Assembly: GCA_963576785.1 (NCBI GenBank)
Contig: OY756144.1
Span: forward strand, 744,001-808,000
From: Chlorophyllum brunneum
Taxonomy: Eukaryota; Basidiomycota; Agaricomycetes; Agaricales; Agaricaceae
Direction of reading: 5' to 3'
DNA: 64,000 nt
Each line of letters opens with the position of its first letter. The stretch's first letter is position 1. Below the pieces are notes generated by a model. That model did no database searches, was not told where the DNA came from, and was given only the letters and a program-made list of their open reading frames with translations. A program made the position numbers and the translations under genes. Positions 33,922 through 43,806 of the stretch are shown here, one piece after another.

Positions 33922-35193
33922 CTACTCGGAGCCTTCGCCAAAATCCTCTTTTTCCTCTATTTCTTGTTCATCATCCTCGTTGACTTCTCTGATATGGGCT
34001 TTCTTGGGTGCCCGGCAGTTCTTCGAGATGTGGCCCTGTTTACCGCAATTGTAACACGTTATTTTGGTGTACGTGACTTTTGTTTTCTTCCTGCAGTATT
34101 TGGCAATATGCCCATAGAGGTTACAATTGTAGCACCTTGGTTTTCCAGTCTGATCGGTGTCTGCCCTTTGTCGTCCTATCTCCATGGGTTGTCCTCTTCC
34201 CCCATAGATAACTCCAGTGGTGGTTTTGACATCTCCTCTAGTGATGTCCGTTGCTTCGTAACCTTGTCCTACTGCGAGGATCGTGGTTTTCCATTTGCTG
34301 TATGTTGTTGGGACGGAGGTTGTCGGGTAACCTACTATGGTTCGAATAATGTCTGCTCGGGTGTGGCGCTTGAGAAGGAATATCGCGTGTGTGTCGTCTG
34401 TTCCTGCTTGGGCTCTCAATGCTTCGAATTCGATTAAGAAGTCTGCTGTGTTCTTCTTTCCCTGTTTGAACATCTCTATTTCTCCTTCTGCTATGGCTTT
34501 CCTATTCCCCAAGGAGAATGTGGCTTCTACTTCTTTTGTAAAGTCCTCCCAAGCCGGTGTTTTCTTATTCTGGATGGCTTGTAGTTGCGTGTTGGCGTAA
34601 GGACCTGCTAGTCCTCCTTTCATCCTTGCCAAAATGGCTACTATTTTCTGTTCTTCTTCGTCTATCTTGTTGAACATCAGCCATAAGGATATGGCTCTCC
34701 ACCAATCGTCAAATTTGGTCCTATCCCCATTGAAATACCCTGGTTCCGGGGCTAGGTTTTTTGGTACGTTGACTTCGTCTGTCATCTCTGGTTCTAACTC
34801 TGATTCGCTGTGTTCGTTTTCGTAAGTCTCTGCGATTTCTATATCGTCTGTGGCGTCAGCGACTTCTGTGTCGAATTCGGCTTCGAATAAAGCTGTGTCG
34901 ATTTCTTCTTCAACCGGAGCTGGTTCTTCGTCTGTGCTGTGTTCGGATTCTTCCTTGTAGGTTTCGGCGATATCTATATCGGATGTGTTCTCGGCGACTT
35001 CTGTGTCGAATTTGGTTTCAAATAGAGCTGTGGTCTCGTCTACGCTGTGTTCGGATTTCTGCCGTTTAAGGCCTTCAGGAATTTCTGGTTCTGTTGATCG
35101 TTTGGATCCTGTTGCTACGGGTGAACCCTGGATGTCTGTTGGTCTCGGAGCTCTCTGTCTTCTCGGTGTTCTCGATGAGCTACTGCTGCTCAT
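33922..35193 (-). CDS. gag: Gypsy-2 gag, intact
   Basis: 423 residues from ATG 35193. The N-terminal 150 residues are acidic and Ser/Thr/Glu-rich with two related acidic repeats (E-T-A-L/T-F-E-x-x-F-D-T-E-V). A capsid-like part follows (W-W-R-A-I-S-L-W, then F-S-L-G-N-R-K-A-I-A). Two CCHC knuckles close it: C-Y-N-C-N-L-Y-G-H-I-A-K-Y-C and C-Y-N-C-G-K-Q-G-H-I-S-K-N-C. It forms the particle that packages RNA. Pol overlaps its end in the -1 frame; the same -1 arrangement is seen in all three related elements, but no canonical slippery heptamer is evident near the stop. Confidence 0.9.
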   Translation of the reverse strand: MSSSSSSRTPRRQRAPRPTDIQGSPVATGSKRSTEPEIPEGLKRQKSEHSVDETTALFETKFDTEVAENTSDIDIAETYKEESEHSTDEEPAPVEEEIDTALFEAEFDTEVADATDDIEIAETYENEHSESELEPEMTDEVNVPKNLAPEPGYFNGDRTKFDDWWRAISLWLMFNKIDEEEQKIVAILARMKGGLAGPYANTQLQAIQNKKTPAWEDFTKEVEATFSLGNRKAIAEGEIEMFKQGKKNTADFLIEFEALRAQAGTDDTHAIFLLKRHTRADIIRTIVGYPTTSVPTTYSKWKTTILAVGQGYEATDITRGDVKTTTGVIYGGRGQPMEIGRQRADTDQTGKPRCYNCNLYGHIAKYCRKKTKVTYTKITCYNCGKQGHISKNCRAPKKAHIREVNEDDEQEIEEKEDFGEGSE

Positions 35194-35273
35194 ATACTGC
35201 TGTCCTGGTCGGAGGCTATTATTCCAAGCCTAGCTACAAATAGTGGCACCTCTCTTGCAAGGTGAGTTGAATG

Positions 35274-35285
35274 ACACTTTACCAA
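35274..35285 (-). promoter_or_regulatory. Gypsy-2 self-priming PBS
   Basis: The sense strand reads TTGGTAAAGTGT just after the 5' LTR. It is the exact complement of ACACTTTACCAA within the LTR (35370-35381 on plus), about 34 nt downstream of the TATA box TATATAAAG (35408-35416). That is where the transcript should begin, as in Tf1/sushi elements that prime with their own 5' end. Confidence 0.75.
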
Positions 35286-35286
35286 A

Positions 35287-35595
35287 TGTTACGACCTTAG
35301 TCTCTGACTCAGGTTGCAAGCCTTTGGATAAAGGGAAGGAAGTAGAGAGAGGAAGAAGGGATGATACGATTGGTAAAGTGTAAGGAATACATCAAGTATT
35401 ACTACACTTTATATACTAGTGGTAGAGGCTAATAATAAGGGAGTCGAGTAACGGAGTCATAGGAGATGAGTAGAACGAGTCAGGTAGGAGGCACAGCCTC
35501 TAGGGTGATACAGGAGATGAAACGAGTATGAGGGTACACGAGGTAACGGGCGCATGATAGGAATGATAGGAATGAACGGTTTATGATTCGTAACA
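35287..35595 (-). repeat. Gypsy-2 5' LTR
   Basis: 309 bp, contains the TATA box on the minus strand at 35408-35416 and the self-primer segment at 35370-35381. It is followed directly by the second CATAG of the target duplication. Confidence 0.9.
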
Positions 35596-35600
35596 CATAG

Positions 35601-37110
35601 CAGCCCTACTACATGAGTTGAAGAAAAAAGACACGCAATGGGTATAGAAGGAACAACAACAACAAGCCTTTGAAAGAATCAAGGAAAAGATCACAAGCAA
35701 ACCAGTATTAGCAATGCCACAGGACAAGGGTCAATACAGGGTAGAAGTGGACACATTGGGATATGGAGTAGGAGCAGTATTATCGCAAAAACAAGAAGAA
35801 TACTGGCGCCCAATCGCATTCCATTCAAGAACAATGACACCTGCAAAATACAACTACCAAATCTATGATAAAGAGTTACTTGCCATTTGAGAAGCAATCA
35901 AGACCTGGAGACAATATTTACTCGATGCAGATGAACCCTTCGAAATATGGACTAATCACAAAAACCTAGAATACTTCCGAAAACCACAGCAACTCATGGG
36001 ATGACAAGTGAGGTAGCAGATAGAGCTACAAGAATACTATTACATGCTGAAACATATCCCCGGAAAAACCAACACAAAAGCCGACGTCTTATCAAGACTA
36101 ACGAAAACAGACACTACTCGAGACAACACCAACATTACCTTACTACCCAACCACTTATTCGATGACAGCACGATCACCACAATTCAACAAATCTGGGAAA
36201 TCTCAGGAGAAGAAGATCTGAAACACCAACTATGAAAGGAGACAAGAAGGGAAACACAGTGGCTAAAAGAAAAAGAGAAGTGACCAAAGGAGGTATGGGA
36301 AACAGATTGGCATACCATCCACAAACTGACAGTCAAACAGAGTGCATCAACCAGAAGGTTGAAACATACCTCAGAAATGTAATAAACCATGCTCAAGACA
36401 ATTGGAAAAAATGGCTGGCCACAGTGGAATTCCAATACAACAACAAAACCCACACAGCCACAGGATATTCACCATTCGAAATAGTTTATGGATGACACCC
36501 TTGGAAAGGAGATATAACGAGCATTACCAAAGCACTTGCAATCACGGAACAAATACAGGAGTTACAAAACATGCGACAAGAAGCGACAAAAATATTACAA
36601 TGCAGTCAGGAACAAATGGGGAAATGCAACAGCACTAAGCCAGAACACAAATATGCCCTAGGATAACAGGTTTGGCTCGAAGCAAGTAATATCAGGACAA
36701 CAAGACCAACCAAAAAGCTGGATCACAAACAATATGGACCATTCAGGATCAAAGCAAAAATAGGCGAAACAAGCTACCAATTGGAATTACCTGAAACATG
36801 GGCAATACATGATGTGTTTAACAGCAGACTCCTCTCCCCCTATTGAAAACCCGAGTTTGACAGCCAGTGCACCCCACTACCACCGATGCCCGAGATCATC
36901 AACGATGAAGAGCAATATGAGGTAGACGAAATCCGAGGACATTGCAAAAGAGGATGACGAAATCAATTCCTAGTATACTGGAAAGGGTATACCTCCAAGG
37001 AAGACATATGGGAGAATGAGTCAGAGTTAGGAAATGCTTAGGAGGCAGTTCAAGAATTTTTAGACAAGATTTCGAGGACAAAACCTATAAAAAGGAGGGG
37101 TAAAAGGTGA
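35601..37110 (+). pseudogene. Gypsy-1 pol, second part (RNase H to chromodomain)
   Basis: Continues the pol frame interrupted at 29089. RNase H is recognisable (V-E-V-D-T-L-G-Y-G-V-G-A-V). TGA at 35888-35890 replaces the Arg codon in L-L-A-I-R-E-A of Gypsy-2; other stops lie near 36001, 36016, 36235, 36493, 36664 and 36844. Most of the integrase between K-R-E-K and L-A-Y-H-P-Q-T-D (about 36290-36310) is deleted. A chromodomain remnant (Y-E-V-D-E-I-R-G) is near 36920. Confidence 0.75.
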
Positions 37111-37216
37111 CAATTATGAACAACAAACCTTGTGTTACAAGAGATTACTACACTCGATGCACCTCATGCTGTATCCACTGCACCCTAAACTTCACCGATT
37201 ACCTTCACAACACACC

Positions 37217-38101
37217 ATGCACACCGAATGCAAGCCCACACCTACTCCCTTCCCAGCCAACGACGCAGAATTTGAACAAAAACTCAACAACCTCCTTGAT
37301 ACCCAGTCCATTGAAGACCAAATCAAACACTATACTGCCATAACCAAAGAACTCATGTACATTACCCATGCCATCAACAACCTCCAAATCCAAGCCAAAG
37401 CCCTGAGCCACATTCTACTCGTCACCACTACCAGAGCCCTTCCTGCCGCCATGTCAACTGGGAAACACGAACTCATGAAGGAGTTATTAGACAAAGCAGC
37501 CACCGACCTCAATGTACTAGTGCACTCTGATGCAAAGAAATGCATCCAAAGTGCCTTAATCATGACAGGCAAAAGACTCAATCACCTCACCGACTCGAGC
37601 AACAATCCCACCTACAGACTTGCACAGAGACTAATGGAGCTCAACTCATACATTCCCACTACCTTACCCGACAAGCCGCCCTACCACAAAGACAATGAAC
37701 AGGACTGGTTAGACAAAGGGATGGAGGGAATCGACAGATCTGTCCCAGACCATCTAATGGAACCGGACATGTGAGATGAAGTAGACCACCTCCTTATACA
37801 ACTGCCTGATATGGACCCGCTACCCAAACCAATGATATTCAATCCACCCCCATCTTATCTTACACTCAAAGATGGAGGACAGTTCGAAGAAAACTACTAG
37901 GAAGAGATAATACACAACCTTGTTGCAGCTGAAACAAACAATACTGCTATGTTCAAAGGATATACCATAGCCCTCTTCAGAGGAGGCCAAGACCACACCC
38001 CCTTTTGGATTGGATGTCGATGCAAATCAGGAACCCCGATGATTGGTCCTACCAAACGTCAACTTGTCAATGCCTTACACAAAGAACAAGATGACAAGTA
38101 G
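37217..38101 (+). pseudogene. Gypsy-1 ORF3, function unknown
   Basis: 295 codons from ATG 37217 to TAG 38099-38101, interrupted by TGA at 37772-37774 and TAG near 37898. It starts M-H-T-E-C-K-P-T-P-T-P, like the Gypsy-2 ORF3 start. The N-terminal region is predicted helical. The C-terminal P-F-W-I-G-C-R and T-P-M-I-G-P-T-K-R-Q-L match the ORF3 motif of Gypsy-2. No membrane helix is seen. It is followed by the polypurine tract and the 3' LTR. Confidence 0.6.
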
Positions 38102-38144
38102 ACTATGGTATTTCATGGGATCATGAAAGTAAAAAGGGAGGTAT

Positions 38145-38437
38145 TGTTATGAACTATAGATAGACAGTACATTCCTATCATGTGCCCGTCACATTTATTG
38201 TTCCTATGTATCTGTTTTATCCCTTATGGCTGTACTCTTATTGACTCGTTCTACTCATCCCCTATGACTCCTTTACTCTGCTCCTTTATTCTTAGCTCGT
38301 ACCACTAGTATATAAAGTATAGTAATACTTGATGTATTCCTTACACTTTACCAATTGTATCATCCCTTACTCATCTCTCTACTTCCTTGTCTTTATCCAA
38401 AGACTTTCAACCTGAGTCTTAGACTAAGGTCGTAACA
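38145..38437 (+). repeat. Gypsy-1 3' LTR
   Basis: 293 bp, preceded by the polypurine tract AAAAAGGGAGGTAT. It keeps the intact ACACTTTACCAA segment complementary to the PBS. Confidence 0.85.
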
Positions 38438-38917
38438 CTAAGGGCAATCAAAGAGGATGCAACCTCTAGGGTATGGCCTTAATACCTATCTCAGCCAAGT
38501 AACTGGATAAGCAAATATTATCAAACTGTTGTTACTCAACCAAGAAATGGGAATCCCATTTATCTCATAGCTCTGAGTGATGAGGGCAAGTAGAGAATAA
38601 GTAGTTAAGCAATCTTCTATTGATTGACAGCAACTATCAATGGAAACTCTTCTTGGACAATCAAGAAGGCTATCCCTGTACAAGATCAAAGCTTAAGCTT
38701 TGACTTCCTAATACAGTCGGCTATTTATACTAACTACTTCTTTTTCTATAAATACTATGGAGTATAGATAACAAGGCTGAAACACATTTCACAATGTGAA
38801 ACTGATAGATATGAAACTCAAGGTGAAACACTACTAAAGATAAAGATGAAACTGATAAAGATGAAACAGCTAAACATAGAGCAAAGTGAAACTGTTGATG
38901 GTGAAATGGATGAGTGC
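38438..38917. other. Unassigned AT-rich sequence, possible LTR remnant
   Basis: No coding frame is recognised. A TATA-like stretch on the minus strand and short GATGAAAC-type repeats at about 38800-38900 would fit an LTR or 3' region belonging to the reading frame that ends at 38918, but no second copy is in the window. Confidence 0.3.
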
Positions 38918-40578
38918 TTACTCATCCTCAGAAATCTCAGATGGCAATGATGAGGATTCATTGGAACAGCTGTAGTCACAAGATGTGTAGGATGAAGTGG
39001 TAGAAGGTGATGATGACGATGGTGGTGATGGAAGAACTACATCCATAGGATGGTCGGAGTCAGATGATAGGGATGACATAGATGCGATTGGTTCTTTGGA
39101 GAGATAGGACTTGGGTGACTCAACAAAGGCTTGAGTAGATTGCAATAGTGGATGGGGAGAATCATCACTGTCACTACTGGGTACAGCGGGTTTGTCATCT
39201 GGTGATAAGTCTCTCGGTCACATTTCTATGCAATAGATTCCATTGGCAATTTGTTGGTGGATGAGCACTTCAAGTGCTGGACCGCGAGTGTACATGTAGA
39301 GGTGGATGTACTGCATAGTTTCTTCAGTAGTTGGTTGTGCTTTCCAACCATTATTCCAGATGTCATAGAGGTTGTTCTCAATGGTGCATAAGTAGAGTCC
39401 ATCTTTTTTTTTTTTTTTTTTTTTTTAAATCAACAATTTATATAGCGGTGCTCGAATGCAGTCTGCGTATACATACATACAAAGGCAGAACGTACAGAAT
39501 GTTCAGAGAAGAGAAAGTAAACTATAAGTAAACTAACCCCATGAGACTCAATGCCGTCTAGCGCGTACACTAGAGAGATGTTTGGTACCTAGGTTGATCA
39601 GCGAGGAAAAGAAAAAAAAAAAAAAAAAGGGGGGGGGGGGAGGTTTCGGAAAGAGAGAGAGTGAGAGAGAGAAATTGATAGAAGGAAACTATCAACTCGC
39701 AATCACAAGGGGGAAAAACAAACGGTACTAGCGTGTGGGAGGGCATTTGCCCAAGCACTACGGAAGAGATGGATTTTGAAAGAAAACTATATAAAATAGT
39801 AGACAAGCGAGGAAGGGGGAGATAGAGAAATGAATTTGAAGTCCATAACCAGGAGAGCATAAGAAAAAAGGGGAAAAAAGAAAGAAAAGGATTTACGCAG
39901 GTGCAGACCCAAACCTCCTTTGGACTTGACAACGATGTAACGGGGGTATTGACCCGGTACGGATACATGGGCAGTCAGGTTCTGAAGGGAAGCTGAATGC
40001 AGTAGGGTTATGATGCAAGAAATTGACGAAAGTCTTGATGGTGTCGATGCCAAAATGATGATCGAAGTTGTTGCAACAATAGAGGATGTGTGACCTAGTC
40101 TGTACCATTTGACTGTTACAGTAGTGGCATGATAGGTCCTCATTAGGGAAGAATTGAAGTCAAAACTCCCTGATCGGGGTGTGGCATAAGATGGTGCGAC
40201 ATGCTCTTGCAAAGAGCTGAGACTGGTGACCACATTCTCATATCCAGGGACCGGACTTGATGTGCAACGGTAGAGTGGAGGCCCCATTCGCTCACACTGG
40301 GAGGTGGAGGAAAGAGCTACCACTATATTTCTTGAATCCGAACATGGCAAGCCATGTATGGATCGCTCTTTTGGCAGACTTCTTGCGTAAGTAGTTGATG
40401 GAATTAGGGACTCTAAGTAGAGTCCATCAGTGTCACATACATATAAGTATGGTGCATATTTCCAGGCTAGTCAAAGTAGAGAATCGATAATGGCGTCATT
40501 GGATCATGGTAGTGGGACAAGTGGTATTGCTTCTGGAAACTTGTTGTAACCTCTGATATAGGTTTGAGGTTCAGACAT
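38918..40578 (-). pseudogene. Orphan 211-residue reading frame split by a LINE
   Basis: Leaving out 39404-40428 (LINE copy 2 plus one TSD copy), the minus strand reads from ATG 40578 to TAA 38918 as exactly 212 codons in one frame, broken only by three TGA codons (two at about 40440-40510, one near 39225). The N-terminal half has W-K-Y-A-P-Y-L-Y-V-C and N-L-Y-D-I-W-N-N-G-W-K; the C-terminal half is a Ser/Asp/Pro-rich acidic tail ending S-E-D-E. I do not recognise it. It may be a gag-like frame of another element or a captured host gene. Confidence 0.5.
39404..40413 (-). mobile_element. LINE copy 2, 5'-truncated
   Basis: A T-run at 39404 marks the 3' poly-A end on the minus strand. About 1010 bp match the 3' end of the LINE at 22533, including the CCHC knuckle region (near 40140-40090). 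A perfect 15-bp TSD, TAAGTAGAGTCCATC, lies at 39389-39403 and 40414-40428. 5' truncation and a long TSD are typical of target-primed reverse transcription. A poly-A followed by poly-G run (39606-39642) interrupts the 3' part. Confidence 0.9.
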
Positions 40579-43500
40579 AACATGTGCTGGTTGTTGAACT
40601 TGGGTTTTTGATAGGGGGAGAGGAGCCTGCTGTTGAATACATTGTGTATTGCCCATGTTTCAGGTAATTCCAGTTGGTAACTTGTTTCGCCTATTTTTGT
40701 TTTTATCCTGAACGGTCCATATTGTTTGTGATCCAGCTTCTTAGTTGGTCTTGTTGTTCTAATGTTACTTGCTTTGAGCCAAACTTGTTCTCCTGGAGTA
40801 TATTCATGTTCTGGTTTGGTGCTATTGCATTTCTCCATTTGCATCTGACTGTATTGTAACATTTTCATTGCCTCTTGTCACATGTTTTGTAACTCCTGTA
40901 TTCATTCCGTGATTGCAGGAGCCTTGGTACTGCTTGTTATGTCTCCTTTCCAAGGGTGTTGTCCATACACTATTTCGAATGATGAATATCCGGTGGCTGT
41001 GGTGATTTTGTCATTGTATTGGAATTCCACTGTGGCTGACCATTTTTTCCAGTTGTTCTGCACATGGCTTATTACACTTCTGAGGTATGTCTCAACCTCC
41101 TGGTTGATGCGTTCTGTTTGACTGTTGGTTTGTGGGTGATATGCTATGGATAAGTTTTGCTGGGTTTCTGTCACTCAGCATAGTTCTGCCATAAATTTTG
41201 ATGCAAATTGTAGTCCTCTGTCACTGATAATTCTGTGGGGTATTCCATGTGTTCTCCATATGTCATCTCAATAGATATCTCCTAGCTTCTTGGATGTTAA
41301 GGTGGTGTTGACTGCATGCAATCTGATCACTTTGCTGAAACAATTGATTATGACAAGTATTGTGTCATATCCTTCTGATTCTGGTAGTAGTCCTATCATG
41401 TCAATTGATATCTCCTCCCAAGGTTCCACTGGTGTCGGTAGTGGATGGAGATGTGTTGTCGGTCTTGTTTGGAGTATTTTATTTCATTGGCATGCTTCAC
41501 ACCCTCTGATGTATCGTTTGACATCGTTACGCATCTGGGGTCACCAATAACTCCATTTAAGGAGTTCAATCATTTGATGTTGTCCTAGGTGTCCTACATC
41601 TGTTTTGTCATGGTTTTGTCGAAGTATTTCTTGTTGTAATTGGTTGTTGGGTGTGACATATATTCTTCCTTTGAACATCAGTACTCCATCTATTTCCCAT
41701 GTCTCCTCTTGTCATTTCTCTTTTTCCTTTAACCACTGTGTTTCCCTTTTTGTCTCCCTTCGTAGTCGGTGTTTCAGATCCTCTTCTCCTGAGATCTCCC
41801 AGATTTGTCTGATTGTAGTAATTGTATTGTTATTGAATAAGTGGTCGGGTAGTAAGGTGATGTCAGTATTGTCTCGGGTGGTGTTAGTTTTTGTTAATCT
41901 CGATAAGACCTCGGCTTTCATGTTGGTTTTTCTGGGTATGTGTTTCAGCATGTAGTGGTATTCCTGTAGCTCCATCTGCCACCTTGCTTGTTGTCCTGTG
42001 AGTTGCTGTAGTTTTTGGAAATATTCCAGGTTCTTGTGATTAGTTCATATTTCGAATGGTTTATCTGCATCGAGTAAGTATTGTCTCCAGGTCCTGATTG
42101 CTTCTTGAATAGCAAGTAACTCTTTGTTGTAGATTTGATAGTTTCATTCTGCCGGTGTCATCATTCTTGAGTAAAATGCGATTGGGTGCCAATGTTCTTT
42201 CTGTTTTTGCAATAGTACCACTCCTACTCCATATCCTGATGTGTCTACTTCTATTTTGTATTGCCCTTTGTCTTGTGGCATTGCTAGTACCGGTTCACTT
42301 GTGATCTTTTCTTTGATTCTTTCAAAGGCTTGCTGTTGTCATTTTGTCCATTCCCATTGTGTGTCCTTTTTCTTCAGCTTGTGTAGCAGGGCTGCTATGT
42401 TGCTGAAGTTGTGAATGAATTGTTGGTAGAAGTTTGGGAACCCTAGGAATTTCTCAATATCTTTTAGGGATTTGGGTGTTGGCCATTCTTTCACTGCTTT
42501 CACCTTCTCCTCCTCCATTTTAATGCTGCCTTGTCCTACCACAAATCCTAATATAGGTATCTGTTTTGCATCGAATACACATTTTGATCTTTTGAAGTAT
42601 AGTTGGTATTTTGCTGCGATGTCGAGAAATCATTTTGTCCTGTCCTCAAGTTCCTGTTGTGTGGTCCCAGGGATGATGAAGTCATCCATATAGTTGACGA
42701 CTGCTCCTTTATGTAACATTTCTCAAAAGATGGTGTTCATCATCCTTTGGAATGTTGCTGGCAAGTTACTCATTCCAAAGAACATGACTGTTGGTTCAAA
42801 TAGTCCATTGTTTGTTACAAATACTGCTTTCCATTCATCACCTTCTCTTATCCTCATGTTGTATCCCCAGATGATGTCAAGTTTGTTAAAGACTTTCACA
42901 TCTTTGAGTTTGTCGATAACTTTGCTGATGAGTGGAAGTGGTGTTTTGTCTTTGATCGTGTGTTCATTTAGCTTCTTATAGTCTTGTACCAGTTGTTTGG
43001 TTCCATCTTTTTTGGGTATGAAGAAGCATGGGGTTGCATAGGGGAATTGTGATGGTCGAATTTGTCCTGAGACAATATTTTTGTCAAGGAATTTCTGCAG
43101 TTCTTGTTTCTCCATTAATATCATTGGGTAGACCTTGGACTGTAGTACCGGGGGTGTGTCTTCTGTCATGTTTATTTTGTGGTCCCATATCATGTGTTCT
43201 GGCAGTTTGTTAAAGTTCTTCTTGTTGAATAAGTGTATATATTGCTGTAGGTATGTCAGTAGGTCTTCTGGGTTTATTTGATTGGTTTTCTTTTCCTCCA
43301 TGTGTTCCTTTACTGTGCATATCCTTTCATTGAACTGTATGTCATTGTGGTGTGTGGTACAATCTTTTGGACATCTATTGAAGTGTATTATGTTATTTGT
43401 CTAGTCGATTTCCAGGTTGTGCTTAACTAGCCAGTTATGTCCGAGATATAGATCTGCACTCTCCAGTTGTGTTACCATTGCTTCAATTTCTTCCATGGGT

Positions 43501-43763
43501 TTGCCATTACTTAATATTAGTTATGCTGTGTCTGTTTTTTGTTCTCAGTCCTATCAGCATTAATTACTTGTATTGGGGTTTCTAGGAGTTTGGTTGTGAT
43601 TTGTTCTTCTTCTACTATTCTTTGCACTATGCACATGTGGGTACATCCCAAATCTACCAGTGTGGTGATTTGTTTGGATCCTTTCTTTGTTCTGATTGTT
43701 GAGTTGAGGAGAAGTTCACATGTTGAGTTCCATTTCTGGGGGATCACATATCATCTATTGTGA
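40579..43763 (-). pseudogene. Gypsy-3 pol remnant
   Basis: Protease motif reads D-L-G where Gypsy-1 and -2 have D-S-G, so its active site is altered (near 43655). RT with Y-M-D-D is near 42685, the RNase H region near 42260-41950, integrase near 41560-41100, and the C-terminal part near 40860-40600 before the truncation. Numerous TGA/TAG stops are spread along its length. Frame is -1 relative to gag, as in the other copies. Confidence 0.8.
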
Positions 43764-43806
43764 AGTAAAACAGGGACTCTAGGTTTTTGGGCTTGCAAGT
43801 TTGCGC

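Larger units (their letters stand above)
29090..35595 (-). mobile_element. Gypsy-2, young chromovirus nested in Gypsy-1
   Basis: LTRs at 29090-29398 and 35287-35595, both 309 bp with a single difference. The TSD CATAG is perfect (29085-29089 and 35596-35600) and lies in Gypsy-1 pol. Sense order on minus: LTR, self-priming PBS, gag, pol in the -1 frame, chromodomain, ORF3, PPT (AAAAGGAGGTAT), LTR. Pol contains four premature stops and ORF3 one, so this copy is not autonomous despite being recent. The sequence is rich in CpG compared with Gypsy-1 and Gypsy-3. Confidence 0.95.
26107..38437 (+). mobile_element. Gypsy-1, old chromovirus (Ty3/Gypsy), split by Gypsy-2
   Basis: LTRs at 26107-26399 and 38145-38437, both 293 bp, TGTTATG..TAACA, with roughly twenty differences, mostly transitions. 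Own sequence is 26107-29089 plus 35601-38437; the rest is Gypsy-2 and its duplicated CATAG. Order: PBS, gag, protease-RT, RNase H, partial integrase, chromodomain remnant, ORF3, PPT (AAAAAGGGAGGTAT). No matching TSD is found (left TGTCA, right CTAAG), so its ends may have recombined. Confidence 0.85.

Noticed and set aside
33922..35193. Possible env or viral glycoprotein function for chromovirus ORF3
   Set aside because: No signal peptide, no transmembrane helix and no cleavage-type motif is visible in either copy.
31251..35233. Several plus-strand open frames of 80-173 codons opposite Gypsy-2 gag and pol
   Set aside because: Antisense shadows of a long intact coding region; hydrophobic character reflects complement of acidic/basic codons.
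26102..38442. Searched for a 5-bp TSD around Gypsy-1
   Set aside because: Flanks TGTCA and CTAAG do not match, so no TSD is claimed; ends may have recombined or flanks been deleted.
39605..39642. A-run followed by G-run (poly-A/poly-G)
   Set aside because: Homopolymer expansion inside LINE copy 2, or an assembly artefact; no sign of a structured element.
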